NCBI RefSeq assembly: GCF_027111295.1
Contig: NZ_CP114287.1
Span: 4,712,001 to 4,776,000, forward strand
Origin: Flavobacterium gelatinilyticum
Lineage (GTDB): Bacteria; Bacteroidota; Bacteroidia; Flavobacteriales; Flavobacteriaceae
Direction of reading: 5' to 3'
Length of the DNA: 64,000 nt
Shown in pieces: positions 41,138 to 50,749 of the stretch. The notes beneath the pieces are model-generated. The model was given only the letters and a program-made list of their open reading frames with translations, had not been told where the DNA came from and did no database searches. The number at the start of each line of letters is the position of its first letter. Position 1 is the first letter of the stretch. The position numbers and the translations under genes were made by a program.

Positions 41138-41755
41138 ATGAGAAATTGTTTAATTCTTATTTTCTTGCTTATATCAGTAAGAAATATTGCACAGGATGAC
41201 CCTAAAGTCAAGTTTCAAAAAAACAAATACGATCTGGCGGTTTCCTATTTAAAAAAATCTGATTTTGTTAAAGCGCTGGACCAGTTTTCGATAGCGTCAA
41301 AAATTAAACCCGAAAATGAAATCGGGCAGGAATCTTTAAAGAAAGTAGATACTTTAAAAGAAATATTGAGAAAAGATATTTTGTCAAAAGTAAACGGAAC
41401 ATGGCTCTTTACTGGAGACAAACCAAGCTGGACCGTAAATGCCGATAACGAATTTAAAAACAAACAGGTTGATAAACTTGTAGAAGTATCAGATAAGCAG
41501 CTATTGTTTTATGAGCAGAATCGTAAAACCAAAGAGAAAAAACTCGTTAAGACAGAAGACATCGTGTATTTTAATGCCGACAGATCTGATGCCCTGTATT
41601 CGGCCATTATTTTATCAAATGGCATGATCTGGAACTGTACTCTGGATGAAAACGCCAAAACACTCCGAGCCATTAATATTGCTAAACAAAACGAAAACGG
41701 AATCGAAAAAATAAGCCAAAGCAACGAGGAAGTTTTTTACACAAGAGCATTATAA
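41138..41755 (+). CDS. Secreted TPR-like protein of unknown function
   Basis: The 205-residue product starts with a signal peptide (MRNCLILIFLLISVRNIAQ). Residues 30-75 resemble one or two tetratricopeptide units (NKYDLAVSYLKKSDFVKALDQFSIASKIKPEN). The rest is a beta-rich domain starting KVNGTWLFTGDKPSW, which looks like a small lipocalin-type sheet. It is transcribed alone between two terminator-like stretches. I cannot assign a function. Confidence 0.7.
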   Translation: MRNCLILIFLLISVRNIAQDDPKVKFQKNKYDLAVSYLKKSDFVKALDQFSIASKIKPENEIGQESLKKVDTLKEILRKDILSKVNGTWLFTGDKPSWTVNADNEFKNKQVDKLVEVSDKQLLFYEQNRKTKEKKLVKTEDIVYFNADRSDALYSAIILSNGMIWNCTLDENAKTLRAINIAKQNENGIEKISQSNEEVFYTRAL

Positions 41756-41807
41756 GTTAAAAAAAGAAGGAATCTGGATTTGGGTTCCTTTTTTTATGGA
41801 TAAGGTT

Positions 41808-41840
41808 TTGGGATAAAGTTTTTCAAAACCTATAATTTTG
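41808..41840 (+). promoter_or_regulatory. Candidate promoter of the GNAT gene
   Basis: TTG at 41808-41810 and TAATTTTG at 41833-41840 are 22 bp apart, within the loose spacing tolerated in Flavobacterium. The ATG follows 22 bp downstream. Confidence 0.5.
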
Positions 41841-41862
41841 CATTTCAGATAAGATAAATAAA

Positions 41863-42267
41863 ATGGAAATAAAAGAAATTCAGGCATCCGATACCTGGCA
41901 GATCAGACATGATGTAATGTGGCCCGATCAGCCTTTTGAATTTGTACAGCTGGCAGAAGATAATTCCGGACAGCATTACGGCGTTTTTGAAGATGGAAAA
42001 CTGGTTTCGATTGTTTCCTGTTTTATCAAAGGCAAAGAAATGCAGTTTAGAAAACTCGCGACTTTAGAAACGCATCAGGGCAGAGGAATTGCTTCTTTTC
42101 TTTTAGAATATATCTTACACTCTGCCAAAGAAAAAAACCTGGAAAAAGTCTGGTGCAATGCCAGAAGCAGTAAGAAATCTTTCTATGAAAAATTTGGAAT
42201 GAAAGATACTTTTAAAACCTTTGTAAAAGAGAATCAGGAGTTTACAATTATGGAAATAATTCTCTAG
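41863..42267 (+). CDS. GNAT-family N-acetyltransferase
   Basis: The 134-residue protein has the GNAT core with the acetyl-CoA loop in ETHQGRGIASFLLEYIL, preceded by the central strand MQFRKLATLE and followed by KSFYEKFGMKDTF. The N-terminal region (IRHDVMWPDQPFEF) resembles acetyltransferases of small molecules. It is a stand-alone gene; the acceptor is unknown. Confidence 0.9.
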   Translation: MEIKEIQASDTWQIRHDVMWPDQPFEFVQLAEDNSGQHYGVFEDGKLVSIVSCFIKGKEMQFRKLATLETHQGRGIASFLLEYILHSAKEKNLEKVWCNARSSKKSFYEKFGMKDTFKTFVKENQEFTIMEIIL

Positions 42268-42454
42268 AACTTCAATTTTTTATATAATATTTTGTTCTAT
42301 AAGTATTTATATTCTTAATTTGATTAAAATAATGATTGTTTTAACACTGAGTTTAATATAATAAAACCCTGAAAACGTTTTCGTTTTATATAACTGTTAA
42401 ACCTTGTTAAAAATTCTTTTTTTGTTTTGATAGTTTTACTACTTTCGCACCGAA

Positions 42455-42832
42455 ATGAGAAAAATAATCGTATTTCTGGTATTCATGAATTTGCTTCTGC
42501 TGGGCGGAGGCCAATATTTAAATGCCAATACTTTAGATTCTCATCATCATAATCTTGCACAGAAACACAGAGTAAAATTCACCAATCAGGACAAAGGAAC
42601 TTCAATTATTGAAGATGCCGATCTTGATATCGAAGAAGATCTTCTGGGCAGTGATGATATTGATACACTTACGAACAAATTTTTTGCAGCTTCGTACAGT
42701 TTGGTAGACACTTTGTATCTGGCACTTTCAGATCAGTCTGCAGCGAATGATTCCACTCGTCTAAAAATTTCTACGCCTTTCTTTGGGCATTCAAATCCTA
42801 TCTATATTACGCAGCGCGTTTTAAGAATTTGA
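42455..42832 (+). CDS. Small secreted or membrane-anchored protein of unknown function
   Basis: The 125-residue product has a hydrophobic N-terminus (IIVFLVFMNLLLLGGG) compatible with a signal peptide or anchor, a His-rich stretch SHHHN, and an acidic segment DADLDIEEDLLGSDDID. A TACTTTCG box close to the -7 consensus lies 8 bp upstream of the ATG, so the mRNA leader would be very short. It precedes the RND efflux genes by 173 bp. A link to efflux (for example metal sensing through the His cluster) is speculation from position and composition. Confidence 0.65.
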   Translation: MRKIIVFLVFMNLLLLGGGQYLNANTLDSHHHNLAQKHRVKFTNQDKGTSIIEDADLDIEEDLLGSDDIDTLTNKFFAASYSLVDTLYLALSDQSAANDSTRLKISTPFFGHSNPIYITQRVLRI

Positions 42833-43005
42833 TTTACAAGTATACATCGGTTACCTGAGTTGCGTTCTGCATATTCTGCTGTTGTATATCTTACTGCTTC
42901 CGCATATATGAAAATTAAGATCTGACCAAGGCTTACCGGTGCATTTAACATCCAAAGGAATTTTTATTCCAAAGCATTCAATCGCTTAATTTCCAAACTA
43001 AATCA

Positions 43006-44085
43006 ATGAAAAAAATCATGTTCGCAGGCTTTATTGCCTTGGTGTGCTTAACGAGCTGTACATCTAAAAAAGAAGAAAAAGAAGAAGTAGAAAAATTTAC
43101 GGTTACCAATCCCGTTAGAATCGACACTTCATTCACAAAAGAATATGTTTCACAAATAAAATCGGTTCGAAATATCGAACTGCGAGCTCAGGAAAAAGGT
43201 TTCCTGCAGAATATTTATGTTGATGAAGGCCAGTTTGTAAAAGCGGGTCAGCTGTTGTTTAAAATTATGCCGAATATGTATCAGGCAGAATTGCTGAAAG
43301 CGCAGGCGGAGCAAAAATCAGCAGAAATCGAATTGCAGAATGCCAAATTACTGGCAGATAAAAATATCGTTTCAAAAAACGAATTAAGCGTGGCGCAGGC
43401 AAAACTGCAGTCAGCAAAAGCCGAAGTATCACTGGCAAAACTTCATTTATCATTTACAGAAATCCGAGCTCCGTTTGACGGAACTATCGACCGTATTCCA
43501 CTAAAACTGGGAAGTTTAATCGACGAAGGCGAATTACTGACCAGTCTTTCAGACAACAGCCAGATGTTTGCTTACTTCAACGTTTCGGAACCTGAATATC
43601 TTCAGTATGAAACGAATGTAAAAGACCGTGCCGATAATAAAGTGGCATTGGTTTTAGCCGATGGACAAACTTTTAAAGAAAAAGGAAATGTTGAGGTTAT
43701 CGAAAGTGAATTTAACAACGAAACCGGAAACATCGCCTTCAGAGCCCGATTCCCAAATTCAGGAAAATTATTAAGAAACGGTGAAACAGGACAGGTTCAA
43801 ATGCTTGTGCCTCTTAAAAATGCAGTGGTAATTCCGCAGAAAGCGACTTACGAAATACAGGACAAAAAATATGTTTTTGTGGTTGGTAAGGACAACAAAG
43901 TAAGTTCAAGAGAAATTACAATTACTGGTGAAATTCCTGATTTATATGTGATTAAAAGCGGTGTTTCAGAAAACGACCGAATTTTACTTGAAGGAGTTCA
44001 GAAAGTAAAAGAAAACGACAAAATTCAATTCGAATTTGAATCTCCTAAAGAAGTTATGAATCATTTACGCTTAAAGGCAGAATAG
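43006..44085 (+). CDS. RND efflux periplasmic adaptor lipoprotein
   Basis: The 359-residue membrane fusion protein has a lipoprotein signal (CLTSC, Cys17-18 region), barrel-sandwich halves around IELRAQEKGFLQNIYVDEGQFVKAGQLLF and LSFTEIRAPFDGTIDRIPLKLGSLI, and a helical hairpin between them (about 90-140). It couples the RND permease downstream to the outer-membrane channel. The order adaptor-permease-channel at 43.0-48.8 kb is the standard HAE-1 efflux operon. A GTTTCAAG-type repeat lies in the 85-bp gap to the permease. Confidence 0.93.
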   Translation: MKKIMFAGFIALVCLTSCTSKKEEKEEVEKFTVTNPVRIDTSFTKEYVSQIKSVRNIELRAQEKGFLQNIYVDEGQFVKAGQLLFKIMPNMYQAELLKAQAEQKSAEIELQNAKLLADKNIVSKNELSVAQAKLQSAKAEVSLAKLHLSFTEIRAPFDGTIDRIPLKLGSLIDEGELLTSLSDNSQMFAYFNVSEPEYLQYETNVKDRADNKVALVLADGQTFKEKGNVEVIESEFNNETGNIAFRARFPNSGKLLRNGETGQVQMLVPLKNAVVIPQKATYEIQDKKYVFVVGKDNKVSSREITITGEIPDLYVIKSGVSENDRILLEGVQKVKENDKIQFEFESPKEVMNHLRLKAE

Positions 44086-44091
44086 TTTTTT

Positions 44092-44134
44092 TAGTTTCAA
44101 GTTTCAAGTTTCACGTTGAGCTGAACCTGAAACA
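44092..44134. repeat. GTTTCAAG-type repeat (partial copy) in the RND operon
   Basis: GTTTCAAGTTTCAAGTTTCA at 44094-44113 faces a short CCTGAAAC at 44127. It is the only copy of this family outside the trp/glp region in the window. Confidence 0.7.
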
Positions 44135-44170
44135 CTTTCTAACTTCAATTAATCATTAAAAAATATACAA

Positions 44171-47100
44171 ATGTTTAATAAATTTATACAAAGACCTGTT
44201 CTGTCGATTGTTATATCGCTGATAATTGTCTTTTTAGGAGTTTTGTCGGTACTTAATTTACCAATTACACAATTTCCTACCATTTCGCCTCCAATGGTGA
44301 ATGTAACAGCAGATTATCCTGGTTCTAACGGTGAATTAATGGTTAAGGCGGTTGTAATTCCTTTGGAAAGAGCCTTAAACGGAGTTCCGGGAATGAAATA
44401 TATGGCTTCTGATGCTGGAAACGATGGAGAAGCAACAATAAAAGTGGTTTTTAATTTGGGGACAGATCCTAATCAGGCCGCCATTAACGTACAGAACCGT
44501 GTGGCTTCGGTTACTAATAAACTTCCTCCTTTGGTAATTCGTGAAGGAATTAAAATTACACGAGAAGTACCAAGTATGTTAATGTATGTAAACCTTTACA
44601 GTACAGACAAAAATACCGACATGAAGTTTTTATACAACTATGCCGATATAAACGTACTTTCTGAATTAAAAAGGGTAAACGGAATTGGTTCCGGAGATAT
44701 TCTGGGAACACGTGAATATGCTATGCGTATCTGGCTGAAACCAGATCGTATGCTGGCATATAAAATTTCTGCCGATGAGGTAATGGAAGCATTATCAAGC
44801 CAGAGTTTAGAAGCTTCTCCCGGTAAAACAGGAGAAAGTTCTGGTAAACGTTCGCAGGCATTTGAATATGTATTGAAATATTCCGGACGTTTTACAACAA
44901 AAGAACAATATGAAAACATCGTTGTAAAATCAAATTCTAACGGAGAACTTTTACGATTAAAAGATATTGCCAAAGTTGAATTTGGAAGTTCGATGTATGA
45001 TATCTATTCGAATTTGAACGGAAGACCATCAGCTGCAATTGTATTGAAACAATCTTTTGGAAGTAACGCGAATCAGGTAATTGAAGAAGTAAAAGCGAAA
45101 CTGGAAAAAATCAAACAAAAATTTCCAAAAGGAATGGATTATGAGATTTCGTATGACGTTTCTAAATTCCTTGATGCTTCTATCGAAAAAGTAATTCACA
45201 CACTGGTTGAAGCCTTTATTCTGGTAGGTCTGGTAGTTTTCCTTTTCCTTGGAGACTGGCGTTCTACGGTTATTCCGGCTATTGCAGTTCCGGTTTCGTT
45301 AGTTGGAACCTTTGTATTTATGCAGTTTTTTGATATTTCATTAAACTTAATCACCTTATTTGCTCTTGTATTGGCTATTGGGGTCGTGGTCGATGACGCG
45401 ATTGTGGTTATCGAAGCCGTCCATGCCAAGATGGAAGAGGAACATCTGTCGCCATTTAAAGCAACTAAAAAAGCAATGCACGAGATTGCGGGGGCAATTA
45501 TTGCTATTACGTTCCTTATGGCGGCAGTATTTATTCCGGTGGCATTTATGTCAGGTCCTGTTGGGGTTTTCTACAGACAGTTCTCTGTAACTATGGCAAC
45601 GGCAATTATACTTTCGGGTATTGTGGCATTGACCTTAACACCTGCACTTTGTGCCATGATGCTGAAAAACAATCACGGTCAGCCTAAAAGGAAAACACCT
45701 GCAAACCGATTTATTGATGCTTTTAATGATAAGTTCAATTTAGCACAAGGAAAATATCAGAACCTGTTAGGGAAAATTGTTAACAGAAGAGTTGTAACCA
45801 TAGCGGCGCTTCTTGTATTTTGTGCGGGAACATGGTTGATAAGCAGTAACGTACCATCTGGATTTATCCCGAATGAGGATCAGGGAATGTTCTATGCGGT
45901 TATTCAGACGCCGCCTGGATCATCATTAGAAAGAACCAATAATATTGCTGAAAGACTGCAGAAAATTGCAGAAAAAATCGACGGCGTAAAATCAGTTTCT
46001 TCACTGGCGGGTTACGAAATTTTGTCTGAAGGTACAGGAGCCAACTCAGGAACCTGTCTGGTTAACCTTAAAGACTGGAGCGACAGAAAACATTCGGTTC
46101 TTGAAATTATGAAAGAACTGGAAGAAAAATCCAAAGATATTGCAGGTGCTAATATCGAATTTTTCCAGCCGCCTGCGGTACCGGGATATGGAGCTGCCGG
46201 AGGATTTGAGCTTCGATTGTTAGATAAAACAGGTTCAGGAGATTATAAGAGAATGGAACAGGTAAACAACGATTTTGTTGCCGAGCTGAATAAACAGCCT
46301 GAATTATCAAATGTATTCAGTTTTTACAGTTCCAGTTTCCCTCAGTACATGATGAAAGTAGATAATGATCTGGCGCAGCAAAAAGGCGTTTCTATCGAAA
46401 ATGCCATGAATACGCTTTCGACTCTTGTGGGAAGTAACTACGAAATCAGTTTTATTAAATACGGAATCAACTATAAAGTAATCGTTCAGGCTTCTCCCGA
46501 ATATCGTGCCCAGCCGGATGATATTTTAAAATTGTATGTAAAAAATGACCGCGACGAAATGGTACCGTATTCTGCTTTTATGCGATTAGAAAAAGTGTAC
46601 GGACTTTCGGAAATTACACGTCATAATATGTACACTTCAACACAAATCAGCGGTTCTCCTGCAGCGGGTTACAGTTCAGGTACAGCGATTAAAGTAATTC
46701 AGGAAATAGCGGCAAAAAAACTGCCGAGAGGCTATGATATTGACTGGGCCGGTATTTCTGCCGATGAGGTGGCGCAGGGCAATCAGGCAATCTGGGTATT
46801 CCTGATTTGTTTAGGATTTGTTTATCTGGTTTTAGCAGCACAATACGAAAGTTTTATTTTGCCTTTGTCAGTAATTTTCTCTTTGCCGGCAGGTATTTTT
46901 GGAGCATTCCTTTTATTGAAAATAGCAGGATTAGAAAACAATATTTATGCTCAGGTTGCCATGGTAATGCTTATTGGACTATTGGGTAAAAATGCCGTGC
47001 TGATTGTAGAGTTTGCTATTCAAAGACACGCAGCAGGATTATCTGTTTTACAGGCAGCAATGGAAGGGGCAAAAGCAAGGTTTCGTCCTATTTTGATGAC

Positions 47101-47338
47101 TTCATTTGCCTTTATTGCAGGGTTAATTCCGCTTGTATTTGCAACTGGTCCGGGTAAAATTGGTAACAGAACCATTGGAACCGCGGCGGCCGGAGGTATG
47201 CTTATAGGAACCATTTGTGGTGTATTTGTAATTCCGGGCTTGTATTTCATATTTGCTAAAATTGCCGAGAAACACAAACTGGTAAAACATGAAGAAGAGA
47301 ATCCATTAACAGAAGAAATTGACAACAATCATGTATAA
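44171..47338 (+). CDS. RND multidrug efflux permease (HAE-1 family)
   Basis: This 1055-residue proton-driven pump has twelve transmembrane helices and two large periplasmic loops. Landmarks are FIQRPVLSIVISLIIVFLGV at the N-terminus, the proton-relay Asp pair in GVVVDDAIVVIEAVH (helix 4), GPVGVFYRQFSVTMA, GFIPNEDQG at the start of the second half, and GLLGKNAVLIVEFA with the helix-10 Lys. It belongs to the AcrB/MexB type that exports hydrophobic drugs rather than metals. Its last eight bases overlap the start of the channel gene. Confidence 0.96.
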   Translation: MFNKFIQRPVLSIVISLIIVFLGVLSVLNLPITQFPTISPPMVNVTADYPGSNGELMVKAVVIPLERALNGVPGMKYMASDAGNDGEATIKVVFNLGTDPNQAAINVQNRVASVTNKLPPLVIREGIKITREVPSMLMYVNLYSTDKNTDMKFLYNYADINVLSELKRVNGIGSGDILGTREYAMRIWLKPDRMLAYKISADEVMEALSSQSLEASPGKTGESSGKRSQAFEYVLKYSGRFTTKEQYENIVVKSNSNGELLRLKDIAKVEFGSSMYDIYSNLNGRPSAAIVLKQSFGSNANQVIEEVKAKLEKIKQKFPKGMDYEISYDVSKFLDASIEKVIHTLVEAFILVGLVVFLFLGDWRSTVIPAIAVPVSLVGTFVFMQFFDISLNLITLFALVLAIGVVVDDAIVVIEAVHAKMEEEHLSPFKATKKAMHEIAGAIIAITFLMAAVFIPVAFMSGPVGVFYRQFSVTMATAIILSGIVALTLTPALCAMMLKNNHGQPKRKTPANRFIDAFNDKFNLAQGKYQNLLGKIVNRRVVTIAALLVFCAGTWLISSNVPSGFIPNEDQGMFYAVIQTPPGSSLERTNNIAERLQKIAEKIDGVKSVSSLAGYEILSEGTGANSGTCLVNLKDWSDRKHSVLEIMKELEEKSKDIAGANIEFFQPPAVPGYGAAGGFELRLLDKTGSGDYKRMEQVNNDFVAELNKQPELSNVFSFYSSSFPQYMMKVDNDLAQQKGVSIENAMNTLSTLVGSNYEISFIKYGINYKVIVQASPEYRAQPDDILKLYVKNDRDEMVPYSAFMRLEKVYGLSEITRHNMYTSTQISGSPAAGYSSGTAIKVIQEIAAKKLPRGYDIDWAGISADEVAQGNQAIWVFLICLGFVYLVLAAQYESFILPLSVIFSLPAGIFGAFLLLKIAGLENNIYAQVAMVMLIGLLGKNAVLIVEFAIQRHAAGLSVLQAAMEGAKARFRPILMTSFAFIAGLIPLVFATGPGKIGNRTIGTAAAGGMLIGTICGVFVIPGLYFIFAKIAEKHKLVKHEEENPLTEEIDNNHV

Positions 47339-48770
47339 ATTCAAACCTTATCAATACAGTATTGCAGCAGCGTTATGTCTTGCCGCGACCGCATGTAAAG
47401 CGCCTGTGGCCGAGACAGCAAGCACAAGCGCTCCGGTTCCTGAAGCATTTGGAAATGTAAAATCTCAGGATACGACAAATATATCGGCTTTAAAATGGAA
47501 AGACTTTTTTAAAGACCAAAATCTGGTTGAACTGATCGATATTGCCCTGAAAAACAATCAGGAACTAAATATGACTTTGCAGGAAATTGAAATTGCAAAA
47601 AATGATATTCGCATTCGTAAGGGAGCTTTACTGCCGTCTGTAGGCGTTCGTGCAGGAGCGGGAGTAGAGAAAGTAGGCCGTTATACAAGTCAGGGTGCCG
47701 GTGATGCCACAACCGATATTAAACCGGGAATAAAGACACCGGATCCTTTACCAGATTATACTATTGCTGCTTATGCAAACTGGGAAGTAGATATTTGGAA
47801 AAAACTGCGTAATTCTAAAAAAGCAGCCGTAAACCGTTATTTAGCAACAGTTGAAGGTAAAAATTTTGTAATTACAAATTTAATTGCCGAAATCGCTGAT
47901 TCGTATTATGAATTATTGGCTCTAGATAGTCAGCTTGATATTGTAAAGCAGACTATTGAATTACAAAGTAATGCATTAGAAATTGTAAAAGTTCAAAAAC
48001 AGGCTGCAAGAGCAACAGAATTAGGAGTTCAGAAATTTCAGGCTGAGGTTTTAACTTCAAAAAGTTTAGAGTTTGATATTCTTCAGAAAATAAAAGAGAA
48101 CGAAAACAAAATCAACTTTTTGTTAGGGCGTTATCCGCAGGAAATCAAAAGAGGGAAAACCAATTTTACAGACTTGCTTCCGGCAGCTGTAAACTCAGGA
48201 ATTCCGTCTCAATTGTTAACGAACCGTCCGGATGTAAAACAAGCCGAACTGGAATTGGTTGTAGCAAAACTGGATGTAAAAGTGGCTCGCGCTGAATTTT
48301 ATCCTTCACTGGATATTTCGGCTGCGTTAGGAGTTCAGGCTTTCAAACCATCGTATTTGTTTACTTTTCCTGAATCGCTTTTGTATTCATTAGCCGGAGA
48401 TATTGCCGCACCGCTTATTAACAGAAACGCTATTAAAGCTGAGTTTTCGAGTGCCAATGCAAGACAGCTTCAGGCTTTGTACAATTATGATAAAACGATT
48501 CTTAATGCCTATTTAGAAGTTTCAACACAGCTTTCTAAAATCGAAAACCTTCAAAAAGGCTACGATTTAAAATCACAGCAGGTTGATGCTTTAAATAAAT
48601 CTATTGATGTATCGAATGATTTGTTTAAATCGGCAAGAGTAGATTATTTCGAAGTTTTAATGACGCAGAGAGATGCATTAGAAGCAAAACTGGAATTAAT
48701 CGATACCAAAAAAGAGCAATTAAATGCTGCTGTTCATGTTTACAGAGACCTGGGCGGCGGATGGAAATAA
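47331..48770 (+). CDS. RND efflux outer-membrane channel (NodT/OprM family)
   Basis: The 479-residue lipoprotein channel has a signal ending LAATAC and two OEP repeats. Landmarks are LKNNQELNMTLQEIEIAKND, YANWEVDIWKKLRNSKKAA, PSQLLTNRPDVKQAELELV and ARAEFYPSLDISAALG. It completes the tripartite pump with the two preceding genes. ATG 47331 is chosen over the TTG at 47319; it overlaps the permease stop by eight bases, indicating translational coupling. Confidence 0.95.
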   Translation: MYKFKPYQYSIAAALCLAATACKAPVAETASTSAPVPEAFGNVKSQDTTNISALKWKDFFKDQNLVELIDIALKNNQELNMTLQEIEIAKNDIRIRKGALLPSVGVRAGAGVEKVGRYTSQGAGDATTDIKPGIKTPDPLPDYTIAAYANWEVDIWKKLRNSKKAAVNRYLATVEGKNFVITNLIAEIADSYYELLALDSQLDIVKQTIELQSNALEIVKVQKQAARATELGVQKFQAEVLTSKSLEFDILQKIKENENKINFLLGRYPQEIKRGKTNFTDLLPAAVNSGIPSQLLTNRPDVKQAELELVVAKLDVKVARAEFYPSLDISAALGVQAFKPSYLFTFPESLLYSLAGDIAAPLINRNAIKAEFSSANARQLQALYNYDKTILNAYLEVSTQLSKIENLQKGYDLKSQQVDALNKSIDVSNDLFKSARVDYFEVLMTQRDALEAKLELIDTKKEQLNAAVHVYRDLGGGWK

Positions 48771-48794
48771 TTTTGCCAATTAATTTGTAGAGGG

Positions 48795-48838
48795 AAAGCC
48801 TTTCGGGAGTAAAATTCTGAAAGGCTTTTTATTTTTTT
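48795..48838 (+). terminator. Terminator of the RND operon
   Basis: A 10-bp perfect stem, AAAGCCTTTC/GAAAGGCTTT, is followed by a long T-rich run 24 bases after the last stop codon. Confidence 0.9.
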
Positions 48839-48958
48839 AACCGCTGTGTTCGCAAAGTGTTTTTAAGCTGGACTTTTTATAAACGCAAAGTTCACAAAGC
48901 TGTCTGTTGAACAGGCTTTGCGGACTTTATGTAATTCTTTGTAAAATTTGCGGTTAAA
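48836..48958. repeat. AACCGC-type inverted repeat
   Basis: The outer arms TTTAACCGC (48836-48844) and GCGGTTAAA (48950-48958) enclose diverged ACGCAAAGTTCACAAAGC and GGCTTTGCGGACTTTATG words. It is a decayed relative of the middle and inner layers of the 23598-23779 element. Confidence 0.75.
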
Positions 48959-48961
48959 TCA

Positions 48962-50314
48962 TTAAGATAAAAAATCCTTAAACCACAACCCGGAATTTTT
49001 GATGGTTCGTTTCTGGGTTTCAAAATCAACATGAATCAGACCAAATCGGGCGTTGTAACCTTCGGCCCATTCGAAGTTATCGGTAAGGCTCCAGACGAAA
49101 TATCCTTCGACATTTAAACCGTCTTTTTTCGCTTTTAAGATTTGTTCTAAATGATCCTGAATGTAATGTGTTCGTTTTATATCGTACACTTTTCCGTTTG
49201 TAACCGTATCTGGAAAAGCGGCTCCGTTTTCTGTAATAATGATTTTTCTGATTCCCTCATATTCATTGAATTTTTTTAGAACATGATACAGGGCAGGCGG
49301 GTAGACTTCCCAGCCCATTTCGGTAGAAATAACATTTCTTTTTACGGCACTTACCAATTCGGCGCCAATGTAGGGAGTCAGAAGAGAATATTTTACAACT
49401 TCGCGTGTGTAACACTGCAGACCTATAAAGTCAAAATCGAAGTCGAGATTATTTAAATCATCTTCTAAAATATAGTTGTTTAGTTTTTTAAGAACCGGAA
49501 GATCTTTCTGCGGATAACCCAATCCTAAAATAGGTTCGATAAACGTTCGGTTGAGTAAAGTATCGACACGTTTTGCAGCTTCAACATCTTTTGTACTCTC
49601 GGTTGCGGGTTCGATATGAGTGCAGGAAAATGTAGTTCCAATATGAGCCTGCGGAATATGTTTACGAATTATTTTGGCTCCTGCAGCAGTTGCAAGCGTA
49701 ACGTGGTGCATCGCTTTCAAATAATTGGTAATCCCTTTTTTGCCAGGTGCGTGAATGCCTAAAAAATATCCGGCCCCCGTAAATACCGAAGGTTCGTTAA
49801 TTACCATCCAGTTCTTGACACGATTGCCAAAATGCTGTACGCAGACTTCGACATATTCTTTAAACCAGGAAACCGATTCACGGTTTGTCCAGCCTCCTTT
49901 TACTTCCAGTTCATGCGGCAGATCCCAATGATACAAAGTAATCCAGGGTTCGATTCCCGAAGCTAGCAGTGCGTCTATAATTTTATTGTAATAATCGATT
50001 CCGGTCTGATTTACAGGATGAACTCCGGTTGGCATAATACGCGGCCAGCTGATAGAAAATCTGAAATTGGGAATGTTTAATTCTCGGATTAGATTAATAT
50101 CGTCCTGATAACAGTTGTAGAAATCGCAGGCTGTCAGGGCATGATGTCCGTTTTTTATTTTTCCTTTTTGAGATGTAAAAACATCCCAGATAGAAGAACC
50201 TTTTCCGTCAGAATCATGAGCACCTTCAATTTGGAAAGCGGCGGTTGATACACCCCACAAGAAATCGTCACCAAATTGGTTTTTGTTTAAAAATGAGCTT
50301 TCAATTTTATTCAT
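48962..50314 (-). CDS. GH1-family beta-glucosidase
   Basis: The 450-residue cytoplasmic glycosidase has both GH1 catalytic glutamates: acid/base E174 in VINEPSVF and nucleophile E362 in IITENGAAFPD. The N-terminal DDFLWGVSTAAFQIEGA and the C-terminal SLTDNFEWAEGY motif are family signatures. It hydrolyses beta-linked glucosides, galactosides or similar disaccharides. No transporter or regulator lies next to it. It carries no signal peptide. Confidence 0.94.
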   Translation of the reverse strand: MNKIESSFLNKNQFGDDFLWGVSTAAFQIEGAHDSDGKGSSIWDVFTSQKGKIKNGHHALTACDFYNCYQDDINLIRELNIPNFRFSISWPRIMPTGVHPVNQTGIDYYNKIIDALLASGIEPWITLYHWDLPHELEVKGGWTNRESVSWFKEYVEVCVQHFGNRVKNWMVINEPSVFTGAGYFLGIHAPGKKGITNYLKAMHHVTLATAAGAKIIRKHIPQAHIGTTFSCTHIEPATESTKDVEAAKRVDTLLNRTFIEPILGLGYPQKDLPVLKKLNNYILEDDLNNLDFDFDFIGLQCYTREVVKYSLLTPYIGAELVSAVKRNVISTEMGWEVYPPALYHVLKKFNEYEGIRKIIITENGAAFPDTVTNGKVYDIKRTHYIQDHLEQILKAKKDGLNVEGYFVWSLTDNFEWAEGYNARFGLIHVDFETQKRTIKNSGLWFKDFLS

Positions 50315-50510
50315 TCAATAGTACTTTCCTTTATTTTAAACGGTTTATTAGTGTAGGAAAGAAGATTGCATTGCTCTTAAAAAAAGCCATTCTTTGAATG
50401 ATACCAAAAATTTTAGATTGAAGAATTTCATAACGATTAGTTTTTATTCAAATTAAGAAAACTAATGTGAAATTATTGTAAACTCATTATTATCAAATGA
50501 TTAAATGTAA

Positions 50511-50537
50511 AAAATGGGAAGATGTTAATCTTCCCAT
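50511..50537 (-). terminator. Terminator overlapping the end of the 70-residue gene
   Basis: ATGGGAAGAT and ATCTTCCCAT form a 10-bp perfect stem whose 4-base loop contains the TAA stop of the gene at 50525. T6 follows on the minus strand. The stop codon and terminator are thus fused. Confidence 0.85.
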
Positions 50538-50737
50538 CTGCAAAGTGTAAGGCCGTAGCCTCTGGCTTGTTTAAGTGATGTTTTTACGACTTCGCTTCGG
50601 CAGGAACTAAGTCCGCGGCAGGTTTCTTTAAGATGGTATTTTTTTGATCCTGTCGAACCGCACATATAGACTTTGGTATCCTGCGGTCGAAATGAGGTTA
50701 GAAAAACCATAATCAGTACGAGTAAAGTATATTTCAT
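50525..50737 (-). CDS. Small secreted Cys/His protein
   Basis: The 70-residue product has a signal peptide (to about residue 18) and a compact Cys/His domain: MCGSTGSKKYHLKETCRGLS, then SC, then a Lys/Gly-rich linker and LCRW. The H-x4-C-x4-C spacing followed by a C-terminal Cys suggests a metal site or disulfides. I recognise the pattern as a recurring small domain of Bacteroidota but can give no function. It follows the lipoprotein gene at 50750 by 12 bp and shares its operon. Confidence 0.7.
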   Translation of the reverse strand: MKYTLLVLIMVFLTSFRPQDTKVYMCGSTGSKKYHLKETCRGLSSCRSEVVKTSLKQARGYGLTLCRWED

Positions 50738-50749
50738 TGCTGTATTTTT

